NCBI RefSeq assembly: GCF_009669325.1
Contig: NZ_SZWE01000002.1
Span: 62,001 to 126,000 of the forward strand
Direction of reading: 5' to 3'
DNA: 64,000 nt
DNA from: Roseovarius bejariae
Lineage (GTDB): Bacteria > Pseudomonadota > Alphaproteobacteria > Rhodobacterales > Rhodobacteraceae
Below the pieces are notes generated by a model, which saw only the letters and a program-made list of their open reading frames with translations, had not been told where the DNA came from and made no database searches. Shown here one piece after another: positions 44,490 through 53,907 of the stretch. The translations under genes were made by a program, and so were the position numbers. Position 1 is the first letter of the stretch; each line of letters starts with the position of its first letter.

Positions 44490-46181
44490 ATGGCTGAGAT
44501 CGGCACCAGACCCCCCGAAACCGTAATGCGCCTTGCGCGCCTTGGATCCATGCACCAATCGCGCCTGTCATTCATGCGTGTGCTGACCCGCCGTCTGGCA
44601 AGGGAAGGCTGGCGCTTTGAGCGGACGGGGTTCGAGGTGAACGATTTGGGCGAAGGTCATGCCGTTTACACGGCCCATGGCCCCGAGCGCGCCTATTCGC
44701 TGATTGCTTTTGCACATGATTTGCCGCCTGAGAAACGCTCGGACCGGGTGATTGCAGAGGCGTGGGATGCCACGTTCACGCTTTTCGACGGCGTGCCGAG
44801 CGCGGATGACATCGCGCGTCTTTCCCGCAATATCCCAGTACAGGAAGCGGGGCGTGTGACCGGGACGGAACTGTCGGTCTCGCGTGCCAACCGCTCTGTC
44901 CGGCTGTGGGAGCACGTGGTTTCAAGTCTTGCCCAAGGCCGCCAGCCCGACCGCGATCAGATTGACGCCGTGGGCTATCTTATGCGGACCACGGCGGTTT
45001 ACGGTTCGGGCAAGTTGGGCGCGGCCGACCGCGAGATGATCGCGGATCGCCCGGAGTTCAGCGTTCCCTTCCAGGTCGAGATGCTGTCGGTCTATCTGAC
45101 CCGATGGTTCACGCTTGATCTTGTGCAGCATATGGCCAACCGCCGTGCCGCCGCGAACGGGGACGTTGCCGCGCAGCTTGCGCCCGAGATCGCCCGCTCG
45201 TTGGGTATCGGCAATTCGACCGGGCTTGGGATGGCGCCATTTTTGCTGAACCATCCGGTTCTTTTCAACAACTGGGTTGCCGCGCGGGAAAAGGCCATTC
45301 AGTCGGTGCGCGCCGTTGAGGCGGCGAGCGATGCCGAGATTGAACTTTTCAAGTCACTGTTCGAGCGGAGCAAGATCAGTATCGCGAAATGGCATTCCGA
45401 GCATCCGATCCAGATCACCAAGCTTGCCGGGCTGCGTGCCGACGTTGCGAAGGTGGATGCCTATCTGGACGAGGCCGGCCTTCACACCACAAGGCCATGG
45501 GATGCGCTGTACCGCTGGAGCGAGGACACCCTTTCGCTGGAGGGGCAGGAGTGGATCGCCTCGTTGATCCTTGAGCCCTATGGCGAGCTTGTCGATGACT
45601 TTGCCACGGAAATGTCCGCCAACAACACCGCCACTTTCCGTATTTCCGGCGCAATGAGCGTGGGAGACCTTCGGGCGCTACTGACGTCCGTGTATTCCTG
45701 GGCGACAGATATTGATTGGCACGCGCCCGAAAACAAGGCGCGCGCCTGGTATGTCTCCGAAGAAAAGCTTGAGCCGCGCATGGGGGAGCGGTTCGAGGAA
45801 CCGATCGAGGAATACGAGCAACCCCTCGCGCCCGGGCGGGATGCCGCGATGCTTTATCGTGCCTTGGCGCATTGGCCGGAAGACGCAAAGGTGGCCGATT
45901 TCCTTCTTCGCCACCCCGAACACCGCCATATGCTGCGACGGGCGCAGATCGTCGGGCGGGCGCCCTATGCCGAAATACGCGACAACACGATCTCGGCCCA
46001 GATGCTGCCCATCGACATGCTGCGTTGCAAGTTGTCCTTCTTCGGCGCGACGCAGTTCGACCCGCGATCAGACCGATGGGTCCGTATCTGCATGTATGGC
46101 GGTGCGCCTCTGCCGTCGGAGTTGAGCGCCGACACCGCGGATTATTGGGTGTTCCCTGAGCTTGAGGAGGGCCAGGCATGA
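44490..46181 (+). CDS. Uncharacterised 563-residue protein of the BCCT cluster
   Basis: No signal peptide and no membrane helix; mostly helical with a strand-rich start (WRFERTGFEVNDLGEGHAVYT). Conserved-looking charged/aromatic clusters include HSEHPIQITKLAGLRADVAKVD and HRHMLRRAQIVGRAPYAEIRDN. I do not recognise a family or catalytic signature. It overlaps the DUF3726 gene by four bases and follows the BCCT gene by 74 bp. The size and cytoplasmic nature suggest an enzyme or its partner in breakdown of the imported compound; this is inference. Confidence 0.8.
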   Translation: MAEIGTRPPETVMRLARLGSMHQSRLSFMRVLTRRLAREGWRFERTGFEVNDLGEGHAVYTAHGPERAYSLIAFAHDLPPEKRSDRVIAEAWDATFTLFDGVPSADDIARLSRNIPVQEAGRVTGTELSVSRANRSVRLWEHVVSSLAQGRQPDRDQIDAVGYLMRTTAVYGSGKLGAADREMIADRPEFSVPFQVEMLSVYLTRWFTLDLVQHMANRRAAANGDVAAQLAPEIARSLGIGNSTGLGMAPFLLNHPVLFNNWVAAREKAIQSVRAVEAASDAEIELFKSLFERSKISIAKWHSEHPIQITKLAGLRADVAKVDAYLDEAGLHTTRPWDALYRWSEDTLSLEGQEWIASLILEPYGELVDDFATEMSANNTATFRISGAMSVGDLRALLTSVYSWATDIDWHAPENKARAWYVSEEKLEPRMGERFEEPIEEYEQPLAPGRDAAMLYRALAHWPEDAKVADFLLRHPEHRHMLRRAQIVGRAPYAEIRDNTISAQMLPIDMLRCKLSFFGATQFDPRSDRWVRICMYGGAPLPSELSADTADYWVFPELEEGQA

Positions 46182-46828
46182 GTCATTCCCTGAATGAAAT
46201 CGAAGCCATGAGCAAACGGGCCGCCCGAGGGGCCGGCCTGTCATGGGGGCTGGCCGAAGAGGCGGCAAAAGGTACGCGCTGGCTTTCGGCGTTCGGCTTC
46301 CCCGGAATCGAAATGCTGGGAGATCTGTTGAAGCTCAACGATCGTGTTCCGTCCATCGATGTCGCGCCGGTGTCCCTGCGCGCCGAGGTCTGGCACGCGC
46401 CTGCGCGGCGAATGAGCCCGCTTATCGCGGGTGCCTCGTTGAGCGATTGTGCGGTGCGCCTTCTGGAGCGTGGCAAGATCACCATGGAAAACGTCAGCGT
46501 GCCGCTTCTGGCAGTGCCCTTCATGGGGGGAGCGGCTTTGCGTCTTGGTGTGCCGGTTTATGCCGAATGGGAGGGGGCGTACCTGGCGACCGACGGCAAA
46601 CAGCTTTGTACCCGGGGGGATCTGGCACAGCTTCAAGCCGCCCATGCCGATCGGCTGGTGTTCGGTGCGCCCGCCGAAATGACCGGCCCGCGTGAGCCGG
46701 TCATGCGCGCCGAAGTGAGCGCAGACAGCTGGGCATTGCTGGGAGAGTTCGCGCGCCGCACCTTTGCCCCGGCCACCGAAGAAAGCCGTCAACGCGGCGC
46801 CGGGGCTGGCCTCAGCGATAATGACTGA
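46178..46828 (+). CDS. DUF3726 domain protein
   Basis: 216 residues. The N-terminus SLNEIEAMSKRAARGAGLSW, followed by GLAEEAAKGTRWL, matches the start of DUF3726 proteins. No known activity. It overlaps the 563-residue gene by four bases, suggesting the two form a complex. It ends the cluster; 172 bp of non-coding DNA separate it from the convergent GntR gene. Confidence 0.8.
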   Translation: MSHSLNEIEAMSKRAARGAGLSWGLAEEAAKGTRWLSAFGFPGIEMLGDLLKLNDRVPSIDVAPVSLRAEVWHAPARRMSPLIAGASLSDCAVRLLERGKITMENVSVPLLAVPFMGGAALRLGVPVYAEWEGAYLATDGKQLCTRGDLAQLQAAHADRLVFGAPAEMTGPREPVMRAEVSADSWALLGEFARRTFAPATEESRQRGAGAGLSDND

Positions 46829-47000
46829 TCCTTTGGCCGCCCCCGGTGGCCCCGTGACAGGTGATGCGAGATGCGCGACCCAGCCAAACACGGTGTGGGA
46901 TTAACGGGGCCTGATCCTTCTGTATCTCAAGTTTGCTGTGTTGTCCCCGTCAGCGACCTTGGCCGAGGTTGCTGACGGCGCGGCCTGCCTCTTTGGAAGG

Positions 47001-47657
47001 TTATTCCGCGGCACTCTTGAGGGTTGCGATCAGGTTGTGAAATTTCTCGCCCTGGATTGCGACATGCCCGCGCAATGCGTCGGCGGCAGCTTCTGAGTCG
47101 CCTTTTTCGAGGGCGTCCAGAATGGCCCTGTGTTCGCCCATCGACTGTGCCATGCGGCCCCTCAGCCTGAGTTGTTGACGGCGGAAGGGTTGCAGACGCC
47201 GGTGGAGGTTTCCGGTTTCCGTTTCAAGAAACCCATTGCCGGATTCGCGGTAGATGATCTTGTGAAACCGCTCGTTTTCCACGTAGTACGAATCCGGGTC
47301 ATGTGCTTCGACGGCGGTCTGGCACTTGGCGTTGGCGTTGTGCAGGTCTGCCAGGGCCTCGTCCGAAATCCGTCTGGCCGCCAGCCTGCCGCAGGCGGCT
47401 TCGAGTTCGGCCATGACTTCGAACATTTCCATAAGGTCCACGGGGCCGGGCTGACGTACGAAGGCCCCGCGCCGGGGAACAAGCTCCACCAGCCCGGAGC
47501 GTGCAAGCCTTTGCAGGGCCTCTCGCAGTGGCGTTCGGGAGACCCCGAATTGACTGGCAAGGCGCACTTCGTCCAGACGATCGCCATCCTGATAGGTGCC
47601 ATCGAAAATCCGCTCTTCGAGCTGTTCCGCAATGATGTCTGCGCGACGTTTGTCCAT
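47001..47657 (-). CDS. matR: GntR family (FadR/FCD) regulator of the malonate operon
   Basis: 218 residues: winged HTH at the N-terminus (VRLASQFGVSRTPLREALQRL) and an FCD effector domain from about residue 80, with the metal-binding pattern NERFHKIIYRESG and GEHRAILDALEKGD. It is divergent from the TRAP/malonate genes, 139 bp apart, and a TTGTATACAA site lies between. MatR regulators of malonate catabolism belong to this family. The symbol follows from context. Confidence 0.85.
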   Translation of the reverse strand: MDKRRADIIAEQLEERIFDGTYQDGDRLDEVRLASQFGVSRTPLREALQRLARSGLVELVPRRGAFVRQPGPVDLMEMFEVMAELEAACGRLAARRISDEALADLHNANAKCQTAVEAHDPDSYYVENERFHKIIYRESGNGFLETETGNLHRRLQPFRRQQLRLRGRMAQSMGEHRAILDALEKGDSEAAADALRGHVAIQGEKFHNLIATLKSAAE

Positions 47658-47703
47658 GGTCTTGTATTACCTGCCGAAGTGTGAAAATTCAATATGAAGA
47701 TTA

Positions 47704-47713
47704 TTGTATACAA
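47704..47713. promoter_or_regulatory. GntR-type operator TTGTATACAA
   Basis: A perfect 10-bp palindrome of the TnGT-n-ACnA type bound by FCD regulators, 83 bp before dctP and 47 bp before the regulator gene. Confidence 0.65.
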
Positions 47714-47795
47714 AAACATTGACTCAAAATACATGACATGTCTAGGCTATGGGCAGCCCCGGTTCTTGCCGGGCTGGAGTTCTAGGGAGGAACAA

Positions 47796-48782
47796 ATGAA
47801 ATCTATTCTGAAAACCACCGCCGCGGCGCTGGCCCTCGCGGCTGTTGGCGTTACGGCCAACGCCACGGAACTGCGCCTGTCGCATCAGTGGTCCAACAAG
47901 GACATCCGCCACCAGGTGGCACAGATCGTGGCCGATGAGGTGGCTGCCGCCGATGTCGATCTGGAGATCAAGATCTTCGGGTCGAAGTCGCTTTTCAAGC
48001 CGCGCGAACAGTACACGCCGCTCAGCCGCGGACAGTTGGACATGACCGTTCTGCCGCTGTCCTATGCGGGTGGTCAGCAACCGGCCTATAACCTGACCCT
48101 GATGCCGGGCCTCGTGAAAAACCACGACCACGCCGCGCGGCTGTCCAACTCGCCCTTCATGGAAGCGCTCGAGGAGAAGATGGCCGAAGACGACGTGATG
48201 GTACTGGTGCATGGCTATCTGGCCGGTGGATTTGCCGGCAAGGACAAGTGCATCACCGCGCCGGAGGACGTGGAGGGCCTGCAAACCCGGGCCGCTGGCA
48301 AATCGTTCGAACAGATGCTGGCCGGGGCCGGGGCCTCGATCGCGTCGATGGCCTCATCGGAAATCTACAACGCAATGCAGACCGGCGTGCTCCAGGCCGC
48401 CAATACATCGTCGTCGTCCTTCGTCAGCTACCGCATCTACGAGCAGGTCAGCTGCTATACACCAGCGGGCGACGTGGCGCTGTGGTTCATGTATCAACCG
48501 CTGTTGATGAACAAGACCACCTTCGAAGGTCTGAGCGAAGACCAGCAGAACGCGCTTCTGGCTGCGTCCGAAAAGGCCGAGGCCTATTACCTTGAAGAAG
48601 CCAAGAAACAGGATGCCGCCTCGGCCGAGGTGTTCAGGGACGCCGGGGTCGAAATTGCCCAGATGAGCGCCGAGGATTTCGAGGCATGGCGCAAGCTGGC
48701 CAAGGAAACCTCCTACGCGAAATTCGTCGAAGAAGTGCCTGACGGGCAAGCGCTGCTCGATATGGCGCTGGCCGTCGAGTAA
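47796..48782 (+). CDS. matP: TRAP transporter substrate-binding protein (probable malonate)
   Basis: 328 residues with a signal peptide (GVTANATE). DctP-type features: LRLSHQWSNKDIRHQVAQ, GLQTRAAGKSFEQMLAGAGA with the carboxylate-binding arginine, and SSEIYNAMQTGVLQAA. Start supported by AGGGAGGA. Malonate is inferred from the malonyl-CoA decarboxylase and synthetase genes in the same operon and from the known matPQMAB order in Sinorhizobium. Confidence 0.88.
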   Translation: MKSILKTTAAALALAAVGVTANATELRLSHQWSNKDIRHQVAQIVADEVAAADVDLEIKIFGSKSLFKPREQYTPLSRGQLDMTVLPLSYAGGQQPAYNLTLMPGLVKNHDHAARLSNSPFMEALEEKMAEDDVMVLVHGYLAGGFAGKDKCITAPEDVEGLQTRAAGKSFEQMLAGAGASIASMASSEIYNAMQTGVLQAANTSSSSFVSYRIYEQVSCYTPAGDVALWFMYQPLLMNKTTFEGLSEDQQNALLAASEKAEAYYLEEAKKQDAASAEVFRDAGVEIAQMSAEDFEAWRKLAKETSYAKFVEEVPDGQALLDMALAVE

Positions 48783-48790
48783 CACCCTTC

Positions 48791-48819
48791 GGCGGGGGCA
48801 GCCGCGCGCTGTCCCCGCC
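48791..48819 (+). terminator. Intra-operon hairpin after the binding-protein gene
   Basis: A 12-bp stem (GGCGGGGGCAGC / GCTGTCCCCGCC, one mismatch) with a five-base loop, followed by TTTCC. It probably lowers transcription into the membrane subunits or protects the upstream message, so the binding protein is made in excess. Confidence 0.6.
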
Positions 48820-48852
48820 TTTCCACACCAGACGAACTATAGGGAGGCAAAC

Positions 48853-49398
48853 ATGGCCGGAGGACACAGCTCTGCCAGTGCTGCGCATACGGGGGGAAAC
48901 CCCTTCCTGAAAGCCGTGGCAGCGATTTCCACTCTGGCGGGGTGGTGCTCTGCCGGAATGATCGTGGCCGCCGTGGCGATCACCTGTCAGATGATTGTCG
49001 TGCGGTTCGTGCTGAACGGCTCGACTGTCTGGCAGACCGAGGCCGTGATCTATCTTGTCATCGCAGCCACGCTTATCGGGTTGCCCTATGTGCAACGCCT
49101 GCGGGGCCATGTGAACGTGGACCTGATCCCGATTTCCCTTGCGCCGCGTGCGCGTTTCGCCATGGCGATCCTGACGGCGGTCCTGTCGATCATCATCGTC
49201 GGCGTGATGCTCTTTTACGGTTATGAATTCTGGCATTTCGCCTGGGACCGGGGCTGGCGCTCCGACACGATCTGGGGCGTGCGCCTTTGGATTCCCTATC
49301 TGTCGATCCCGGTGGGATTCGGCCTGCTTCTTCTGCAACTCGTCGCCGATCTGGTCGCTGTTCTCACGCGCGTCGATAAACCCTTTGGTCTGGAGTAA
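48853..49398 (+). CDS. matQ: TRAP transporter small permease (DctQ)
   Basis: 181 residues with four helices, the normal topology. The WQTEAVIYLVIAATLIGLPY and RLRGHVNVDLIP segments are characteristic of DctQ proteins. It forms the membrane complex with the large subunit that starts five bases later. TATAGGGAGG precedes the ATG. Confidence 0.92.
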   Translation: MAGGHSSASAAHTGGNPFLKAVAAISTLAGWCSAGMIVAAVAITCQMIVVRFVLNGSTVWQTEAVIYLVIAATLIGLPYVQRLRGHVNVDLIPISLAPRARFAMAILTAVLSIIIVGVMLFYGYEFWHFAWDRGWRSDTIWGVRLWIPYLSIPVGFGLLLLQLVADLVAVLTRVDKPFGLE

Positions 49399-49403
49399 TC
49401 ACC

Positions 49404-50720
49404 ATGGATCCGCTCTTGCTCGGTGGGATCGTGGCGATCGTCACCATCCTCGTTCTCTTCTCCGGCGTTTCGGTGGCCATCGGCCTGCTGATCGTCTCGG
49501 CCGGGTTCCTCGTCATATTCGACGGTCCCCGCTCACTTGAGTTGATGCCCGAAATCCTGTTCGGCAAGCTCGATAACTTTGCCCTGCTGTCGATTCCGAT
49601 GTTCATCATCATGGGGGCCTCCATCGCCTCCACCCGTGCCGGCGCCGACCTTTACGAGGCGCTGGAGCGCTGGCTGACACGGGTGCCCGGTGGTCTTGTG
49701 GTTTCCAATCTCGGGGCCTGTGCGCTGTTCGCGGCGATGTCCGGCTCCTCGCCCGCCACCTGTGCGGCCATCGGCAAGATGGGCATTCCGGAAATGCGCA
49801 AGCGTGGCTATCCCGATGGGGTCGCGGCGGGTTCCATCGCGGCGGGTGGCACGCTGGGCATCCTGATCCCGCCATCGGTCACCATGATCGTCTATGGCAT
49901 CGCCACGGAAAGCTCGATTGGCCGGTTGTTTCTGGCGGGTGTGATCCCGGGCCTGATGTTGGTGGGGCTGTTCATGGCCTGGTCGCTTTTCTCGACATGG
50001 CGGTCGGGTGACGCGGCATTGCTCAGCGCCGGGAATTACAGCTGGGCCGAGCGGTTCGAGATTCTGCCGCGCGTTCTGCCTTTCCTGCTGATCATCCTGG
50101 GCGTGCTCTATGCCATGTACGGCGGCGTTGCCACGCCCTCGGAAACGGCGGCTGTCGGTGCGCTCCTGTGCCTGCTGATCGCCATGATCATCTACAAGCT
50201 TTGGCACCCGAGGGCACTGTGGGTCGTGCTGCGCGACAGCACCAAGGAAAGCGTGATGATCCTGTTCATCATCGCCGCCGCCGGTGTCTTTTCCTATATG
50301 CTTTCGTCGCTCTTCATCACCCAGTCGATTGCCGAATGGATCGGGACGCTGGATGTGAACCGTTGGGTGCTGATGGGGGCGGTCAATATCTTCCTGCTGA
50401 TCGCCGGGTTCTTTCTGCCGCCTGTCGCCGTCATCCTGATGGCGGCGCCCATCCTTCTGCCGATCATCACCACTGCCGGGTTTGACCCGATCTGGTTCGC
50501 CGTTGTGCTGACAATCAACATGGAGATCGGCCTGATCTCGCCGCCGGTGGGCCTGAACCTTTACGTGATCAATGGCATTGCGCCGGATATTTCGCTCAGG
50601 ACGATCCTGACCGGCTCCTTGCCCTTCGTGGCGTGCATGGTGATTGCCATCGTCCTTCTCTGCCTGTTCCCGGGGCTGGCCACATGGTTGCCAAATGTCG
50701 TCATGGGGGGTGCGCTATGA
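49404..50720 (+). CDS. matM: TRAP transporter large permease (DctM)
   Basis: 438 residues with about twelve helices. DctM signatures: SIPMFIIMGASIA, SGSSPATCAAIGKMGIPEM and GGTLGILIPPSVTMIVYG, plus the late ISPPVGLNLYVINGIA. It carries substrate with sodium. It overlaps the malonyl-CoA decarboxylase gene by four bases, tying uptake to metabolism. Confidence 0.94.
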   Translation: MDPLLLGGIVAIVTILVLFSGVSVAIGLLIVSAGFLVIFDGPRSLELMPEILFGKLDNFALLSIPMFIIMGASIASTRAGADLYEALERWLTRVPGGLVVSNLGACALFAAMSGSSPATCAAIGKMGIPEMRKRGYPDGVAAGSIAAGGTLGILIPPSVTMIVYGIATESSIGRLFLAGVIPGLMLVGLFMAWSLFSTWRSGDAALLSAGNYSWAERFEILPRVLPFLLIILGVLYAMYGGVATPSETAAVGALLCLLIAMIIYKLWHPRALWVVLRDSTKESVMILFIIAAAGVFSYMLSSLFITQSIAEWIGTLDVNRWVLMGAVNIFLLIAGFFLPPVAVILMAAPILLPIITTAGFDPIWFAVVLTINMEIGLISPPVGLNLYVINGIAPDISLRTILTGSLPFVACMVIAIVLLCLFPGLATWLPNVVMGGAL

Positions 50721-51976
50721 CCTTGCTTGCTGATCTTTTGTCTACCGTGTTCGAGCGGCGCTATCGCCGTGAGACACCGCAGGCCGCCGTCGATGGCCGC
50801 CCGCTGACCGAGATGGCCGATGCTCTGGTGGGGTCGGCGGGGGAGACATCGGGACTGGCGCTGGCGCGCGAAATCCTGTCGCGCTTCGCCGAGCTGGACG
50901 ACGATGACAAGCTGTCCTTCTTTCACGACATCGCCACCACGATGAACATCGACCCCGAAGCGGTGCGTACCACGCTCGACGACTACGAGCGCAGCCCCTC
51001 CAAGCACAGCTACCGGGCCTTCATGGAGGCCGCCGAACCCGCCCGGCAGGAGTTGATTCGCCGCCTGAACCAGGTTCCCGGGGCCACCGGCGCCCTGGTC
51101 AAGATGCGGGCCGACCTGCTGCGCTTGGGCGGACAGGAGCCCGAGCTTCAGGCGCTGGACCTCGATTTCCGGCACCTGTTCGCGTCGTGGTTCAATCGCG
51201 GCTTCCTTGTGTTGCGCCCGATCAACTGGGAAAGCCCGGCCCATATCCTCGAAAAGATCATCGCCTACGAAGCGGTCCACGCGATTGATAGCTGGGATGA
51301 CCTGCGGCGCAGGTTGCAACCCAAGGATCGCCGCTGCTTTGCGTTCTTTCACCCGGCCATGCCGGATGAGCCATTGATCTTTGTCGAGGTGGCCCTGACC
51401 AAGGGCGTTCCCGGCTCGGTTCAGGCGCTTCTGGCCGGGGATCGCGCGGCCATGCCGACGGAGGAGGCCGACACGGCCGTCTTTTACTCGATCTCCAACT
51501 GTCAGTCGGGGCTGGCGAGCATTTCCTTCGGCAATTCCCTGATCAAACAGGTCGCGGCGGATCTGGCCGCGGAATTGCCCGGCCTGGAAACCTTCGTGAC
51601 CCTCTCGCCCATTCCCGGGCTGACCAAGTGGCTGAAACAGGAGCGGCTTGCATGGGACATCGCGAACCCCGAGACGATGAAGGCGCTGGCGGCACATTAC
51701 CTGCTGTATGCCAAGCGCGACAACGGGTTGCCCTTCGATCCGGTGGCGCGCTTTCATCTGGGCAACGGGGCGGTTGTCCATGCCGTTCACGCGGATGCCG
51801 ACACCTCTGACAAGGGCCGTGCCCAATCGGGTGGCACCATGGTGAACTACCTCTATGACCTTGCACAGGTCGCCCAAAATCACGAAATATTCGCCAACAC
51901 GCGCGAAGTCGTCGCCGCGCCCGAGATCAAAGCACTGGCCGGGCCCGCGGCCTTGCCATCGACCGAAGAAAGGTAA
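50717..51976 (+). CDS. matA: Malonyl-CoA decarboxylase
   Basis: 419 residues from the ATG at 50717, which overlaps the TRAP gene stop. The enzyme releases CO2 from malonyl-CoA to give acetyl-CoA. The N-terminal helical part runs to about residue 150; the GNAT-like catalytic part has RCFAFFHPAMPDEPLIFVEV, VFYSISNCQSGLASISFGN and FVTLSPIPGLTKWL, typical of MCD. It acts directly after MatB. Confidence 0.93.
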   Translation: MTLLADLLSTVFERRYRRETPQAAVDGRPLTEMADALVGSAGETSGLALAREILSRFAELDDDDKLSFFHDIATTMNIDPEAVRTTLDDYERSPSKHSYRAFMEAAEPARQELIRRLNQVPGATGALVKMRADLLRLGGQEPELQALDLDFRHLFASWFNRGFLVLRPINWESPAHILEKIIAYEAVHAIDSWDDLRRRLQPKDRRCFAFFHPAMPDEPLIFVEVALTKGVPGSVQALLAGDRAAMPTEEADTAVFYSISNCQSGLASISFGNSLIKQVAADLAAELPGLETFVTLSPIPGLTKWLKQERLAWDIANPETMKALAAHYLLYAKRDNGLPFDPVARFHLGNGAVVHAVHADADTSDKGRAQSGGTMVNYLYDLAQVAQNHEIFANTREVVAAPEIKALAGPAALPSTEER

Positions 51977-51980
51977 TCCC

Positions 51981-53495
51981 ATGGTTAATCCTCTTTATGA
52001 TGGTCTCTTCGGTATCCATGCCGGAAAAACCACGCCTTTCCTGCACCTGCCGGACGGGCAGACCATCACGCATCAGGACTTTCTCGCGACGAGCGCCCAG
52101 ATCGCCAACGTCATGACGCAAATCGGTCTGACCCCCGGAGACCGCGTGGCCGTTCAGGTGCAAAAATCCCCCGAGGCCCTGGCGCTCTATGCCGCCTGCG
52201 CGCAGGCGGGGCTGGTCTTTTTGCCACTCAACACCGCCTATACCGTGGATGAGCTAAGCTATTTCATCGAGAACAGCGGCGCCTCCCTGATCGTTTGCGA
52301 CGGCGCCAGAGAGGGCGAGCTGTCCGACATGGCCGGCAAGCTGGGGGCGAAGGTCGAAACCCTGAACGCCGATGGCAGCGGCACCCTGACCGATCAGGCC
52401 AGAGCCATGCCCAACAGCTTTCCCACCGTCGAGCGCAACGGCGAGGACCTTGCGGCGTTCCTCTATACCTCGGGCACGACTGGCCGCTCGAAAGGGGCGA
52501 TGCTGACTCAGAACAACCTGCTGTCGAATGCGCAGACCCTTGTCAGGGAGTGGCGGTTCACGGCGGAGGATGTCCTTTTGCACGCCTTGCCGATTTTCCA
52601 TACCCACGGCCTGTTCGTGGCGACCAATATCACGCTGGCGGCGGGCAGCAGCATGATCTTCATGCCGAAATTCGATCTGGACCAGATCATCGCCCGGATG
52701 CCCGAGGCGACTGCCATGATGGGGGTCCCGACCTTCTATACCCGGCTGCTGGACGACGACAGGTTCACCGGGGACCTGACCCGGCACATGCGGTTGTTCG
52801 TCTCCGGGTCTGCCCCGCTTCTGGCGGAAACCCATGTTCAGTTCGAGGCGCGGACAGGCCATCGCATCCTTGAACGCTATGGCATGACCGAAACCAACAT
52901 GAACACCTCGAACCCCTATGACGGCGAACGCCGCGCCGGAACGGTGGGCTTCCCGCTGCCGGGGGTCGAACTCAAGGTCACCGATCCCGAGACCGGAGAG
53001 ACTTTGGCCGACGGAGAGGTCGGCCAGATCGAGGTGCGTGGGCCGAATGTGTTCAAGGGCTACTGGCAGATGCCCGAGAAAACCGCCGCCGAACTGCGCG
53101 AGGATGGGTTCTTCATCACCGGCGATCTGGGCAAGGTCGACGAGGATGGCTATGTCCATATCGTTGGCCGCAACAAGGACCTGATCATCTCGGGCGGTTA
53201 CAACATCTATCCCAAGGAGATCGAACTGGTTCTGGACGACCAGCCCGGCGTTCTGGAAAGCGCGGTGATCGGCGTGCCGCATCCCGACTTCGGGGAAACC
53301 GTGGTGGGGGTCATCGTGCCCGAAAAGGGGGCGTCGCCCGACACCGACGCGATGATGGAGGCGGTCAGCGGTGCGCTGGCCCGGTTCAAGCACCCCCGCA
53401 AACTGGTCATCCTGGACGAACTCCCACGCAATACGATGGGCAAGGTTCAAAAGAATGTCCTGCGTGACCAATACCAGGGGATGTTCACGCCCTGA
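51981..53495 (+). CDS. matB: Malonyl-CoA synthetase
   Basis: 504 residues of the ANL superfamily. The P-loop YTSGTTGRSKGA, the RYGMTETNMN block, the DGFFITGDLG hinge region and the C-terminal GYNIYPKEIE with the catalytic lysine in NTMGKVQKN are intact. It activates malonate to malonyl-CoA with ATP. The length matches MatB. AAAGG lies nine bases before the ATG. Last gene of the operon. Confidence 0.93.
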   Translation: MVNPLYDGLFGIHAGKTTPFLHLPDGQTITHQDFLATSAQIANVMTQIGLTPGDRVAVQVQKSPEALALYAACAQAGLVFLPLNTAYTVDELSYFIENSGASLIVCDGAREGELSDMAGKLGAKVETLNADGSGTLTDQARAMPNSFPTVERNGEDLAAFLYTSGTTGRSKGAMLTQNNLLSNAQTLVREWRFTAEDVLLHALPIFHTHGLFVATNITLAAGSSMIFMPKFDLDQIIARMPEATAMMGVPTFYTRLLDDDRFTGDLTRHMRLFVSGSAPLLAETHVQFEARTGHRILERYGMTETNMNTSNPYDGERRAGTVGFPLPGVELKVTDPETGETLADGEVGQIEVRGPNVFKGYWQMPEKTAAELREDGFFITGDLGKVDEDGYVHIVGRNKDLIISGGYNIYPKEIELVLDDQPGVLESAVIGVPHPDFGETVVGVIVPEKGASPDTDAMMEAVSGALARFKHPRKLVILDELPRNTMGKVQKNVLRDQYQGMFTP

Positions 53496-53615
53496 GATCC
53501 TACTTGCGGCGGGCGTGACCATGGCGCGCCCGTCACGTCGGCCATTTGAGCGGTAAGCTCGAAGCTGTAGGTGGTCTTTAAAACAGCTACATAATAAATT
53601 TTGATTTGCGTGTCG

Positions 53616-53705
53616 TGGCGGAGGAGGTGGGATTCGAACCCACGGTACGCTTTCACGCACGCCGGTTTTCAAGACCGGTGCATTCGACCACTCTGCCACT
53701 CCTCC
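53616..53705 (-). tRNA. tRNA-Ser (anticodon TGA)
   Basis: 90 bases including CCA. Acceptor stem GGAGGAG / CTCCTCC, anticodon arm CCGGT-CTTGAAA-ACCGG giving TGA, long variable arm, GGTTCGAATCC T-arm. Reads UCA and wobble codons. The flanks (53496-53615 and 53706-53907) show no gene; they contain only the 3' end of the mat operon and the promoter region of the next gene. Confidence 0.95.
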
Positions 53706-53907
53706 GGTCTGCTTGCTCTACACCGGCGATTGCGATTCTGAAAGATGCCAGATGTGGAAATCCGCCGAAGGCGTATGGCCGGACTTTTCTTGTGACGCGC
53801 AAGGCGTTAGGATGATGCCCGAGTGGGCTTCCCACGGGGTTCGGAACAAAAGTCGGGGAAACCGGCATCGCGCAATAACAGCGTGTGTGACAGGCAAGGG
53901 ATGAGGC

